From Treponema sp. (GTDB lineage Bacteria > Spirochaetota > Spirochaetia > Treponematales > Breznakiellaceae): DNA of 7,125 bases. Positions 6,012 through 7,125 of this stretch are shown here, piece after piece (position 1 is the first letter of the stretch; the number at the start of each line of letters is the position of its first letter). The DNA lies in contig JAITHQ010000048.1 in assembly GCA_031279925.1 (NCBI GenBank), positions 1 to 7,125 of the forward strand. The letters run 5' to 3'. Position numbers and translations under genes: made by a program. The notes beneath the pieces were generated by a model. That model was not told the origin of the DNA. It saw only the letters and a program-made list of their open reading frames with translations, and ran no database searches.

Positions 6012-6996
6012 ACGGCTATTATGCGGCATTCTCTTTGCCGCCGCTTCCCTGGCTGCTGCCCAGGAACACGGCCCGATAGTCAGCCGCATTTCCTGGCAGC
6101 CGGTGGATTTTGTTTCCCGCTATGAAATCAGCGTGGAAATCCGTACCCAGCCCGGCGTCTGGCTGGAAATTATCCGCAAGAGCAGCGGCGAGGAACCGTT
6201 TGTCGACTGTCCGTTTTTCCCTGGAGATTACCGCTTCCAGATAAGTGTTTTTGACCTCTTTGGGAATCCCGCTTCAAGCACCAGCTGGAACTATTTTGAA
6301 GTCCGAAACCTCGAACCCCCGCCTCCTATCGAGGAAAAACCGGAACCGGCTCCTGCGCTGGTTGAGGAAACAAAAACAGAAACTCCGCCGGAAACGGTTT
6401 CTACCGTTCCTGTTGTTCAGCCCCAGTATGTTCCGCCAGGCTTTGGGATCATTCCGCCCCAGGAGGACGAAAAAACCATTTTCAGGCTGGAAGCGCTTGC
6501 CATGCCGCTGGTTACTTTGCCTTTCAGCGAATTTAATGAAATTTATGCGACTTCGCCCATTCAGCCCTTGGGGACATCCCTCCGTTTCACCGCGCTGCCC
6601 TGGCGCACTGGAGTAGGAATTTTTGGCCTGGATTTTATGACCTCATGGAACTATCTGGCAAATGATGTTTTGTATCGTTCCCGTTATACCAATATTTTGA
6701 ATCTCCAGTTATCAGCAGTCTGGCAGACACGGCCCTTTAGCCGGAACACGGCCCTGGATTTCCGCATAGGCGGCGGCCTAAATTATATCCATTCCCGTTT
6801 TGATTTTAATGACGGCAGAATCAGCGAAAATCTGGATTCATGGAACGCTTCGCTCAATGCGGGACTTTCGCTGGTGTTTTTTATAACCAAATCGCTGTTT
6901 TTGGATGTTGGTATAGATTATTTCCAGATATTTACCGCTGATTCAGACATCCTGGCCTATCTGCGTCCGGTACTCGGCTTGGGTTGGTGGTTTTAG
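6001..6996 (+). CDS. Predicted outer-membrane barrel protein with N-terminal beta-sandwich and Pro/Glu-rich linker
   Basis: This 331-residue protein has a short signal peptide (LLCGILFAAASLAAA, likely cut after Ala20 before QEHG). The Cys at position 8 is not in a convincing lipobox. Residues 27-101 look like a beta-sandwich (ISWQPVDFVSRYEISVEI, then PGDYRFQISVFDLFGNPAS and WNYFEV) and share the F/I-x-W-x-PV motif with gene 3. Residues 103-156 are a Pro/Glu-rich linker. From about 160 to the end, alternating hydrophobic and polar strands (LRFTALPW, LNLQLSAVW, DFRIGGGLNYIHSRF, WNASLNAGLSLVFF, SLFLDVGIDYF) suggest a barrel of about eight strands ending in GLGWWF. A terminal Phe is a typical outer-membrane barrel signal. 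It is the last gene of the operon and overlaps gene 3 by 11 bases. The stop TAG shares its last two bases with the downstream repeat. I do not recognise a named family; ligand and function are unknown. Confidence 0.8.
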   Translation: MADKRLLCGILFAAASLAAAQEHGPIVSRISWQPVDFVSRYEISVEIRTQPGVWLEIIRKSSGEEPFVDCPFFPGDYRFQISVFDLFGNPASSTSWNYFEVRNLEPPPPIEEKPEPAPALVEETKTETPPETVSTVPVVQPQYVPPGFGIIPPQEDEKTIFRLEALAMPLVTLPFSEFNEIYATSPIQPLGTSLRFTALPWRTGVGIFGLDFMTSWNYLANDVLYRSRYTNILNLQLSAVWQTRPFSRNTALDFRIGGGLNYIHSRFDFNDGRISENLDSWNASLNAGLSLVFFITKSLFLDVGIDYFQIFTADSDILAYLRPVLGLGWWF

Positions 6997-7125
6997 AGCC
7001 TGTTCCAATTGTGGATTTTTGCGGCCAATAGACCGCAAAAATCCCGATTCCCGGGCTCTTTTGGAGCCTGCAAGGTAGAATTTTGGCGTTTGCAACGCCA
7101 AAATTCCAGATTTTGAACAGGCTCT
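6995..7125. repeat. 131-base tandem-hairpin element with terminal inverted repeats
   Basis: The ends AGAGCCTGTTC (6995-7005) and GAACAGGCTCT (7115-7125) are perfect complements. Extended to 20 bases (6995-7014 and 7106-7125) they match at 17 positions. Inside are a perfect 12-base stem (7013-7024 with 7033-7044, 8-base loop), a short GC stem (7054-7058 with 7064-7068) and a perfect 13-base stem (7078-7090 with 7094-7106, 3-base loop). The middle GGGCTCT and GGAGCCTG echo the outer ends, so the element can be read as two units of about 64 bases (6995-7059 and 7063-7125), each a hairpin between GAGCC-type ends. It encodes nothing visible. It resembles REP- or MITE-like non-autonomous elements. 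The stems lack a following T run, so it is not a standard terminator, though it may stabilise the operon's mRNA end. Confidence 0.8.

Noticed and set aside
7013..7044. Intrinsic terminator for the operon
   Set aside because: The 12-base stem is perfect but no T run follows. It fits better as part of the repeat element.

Overview
The window looks like chromosomal DNA of a spirochaete, most likely a Treponema-type bacterium. This is inferred from the gene set: class III cyclases with periplasmic sensors, a FecR-domain protein with proline-rich spacers, and a small outer-membrane barrel protein with an N-terminal beta-sandwich. It also fits the moderate base composition and the dispersed repeats around the genes. 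No rRNA, tRNA, CRISPR array or transposase was found.

Positions 1-998 hold no intact gene. They contain a symmetrical dispersed repeat (17-93), a decayed minus-strand gene (269-819) with one internal stop and one frameshift, and a second degenerate repeat (785-908). A short AT-rich leader with at most a weak promoter precedes the first gene.

Positions 999-6996 are one tightly packed plus-strand operon of four genes, with every junction overlapping (13, 23 and 11 bases). Genes 1 and 2 are paralogous membrane-bound class III nucleotide cyclases. Gene 1 (999-2837) keeps a full periplasmic Cache-like sensor but has lost both metal-binding aspartates of the cyclase site. Gene 2 (2825-4594) keeps every catalytic residue but has a shortened sensor. 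Gene 3 (4572-6011) is a single-pass inner-membrane protein with a periplasmic FecR domain, two beta-sandwich-like domains and long polyproline spacers. Gene 4 (6001-6996) is a secreted protein with a beta-sandwich domain, a Pro/Glu-rich linker and a predicted outer-membrane barrel ending in Phe.

The inferred model is a trans-envelope signalling unit. Gene 4 in the outer membrane and gene 3 spanning the periplasm would report envelope or external state to an asymmetric cyclase pair that makes cAMP. The 1+2 pair resembles the C1/C2 arrangement of animal transmembrane adenylyl cyclases: one partner could supply the metal site and the other the Asn/Arg half.

The operon ends in a 131-base element (6995-7125) made of two hairpin units inside an imperfect 20-base terminal inverted repeat. 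The element contributes the last two bases of the gene 4 stop codon and reaches the last base of the window.
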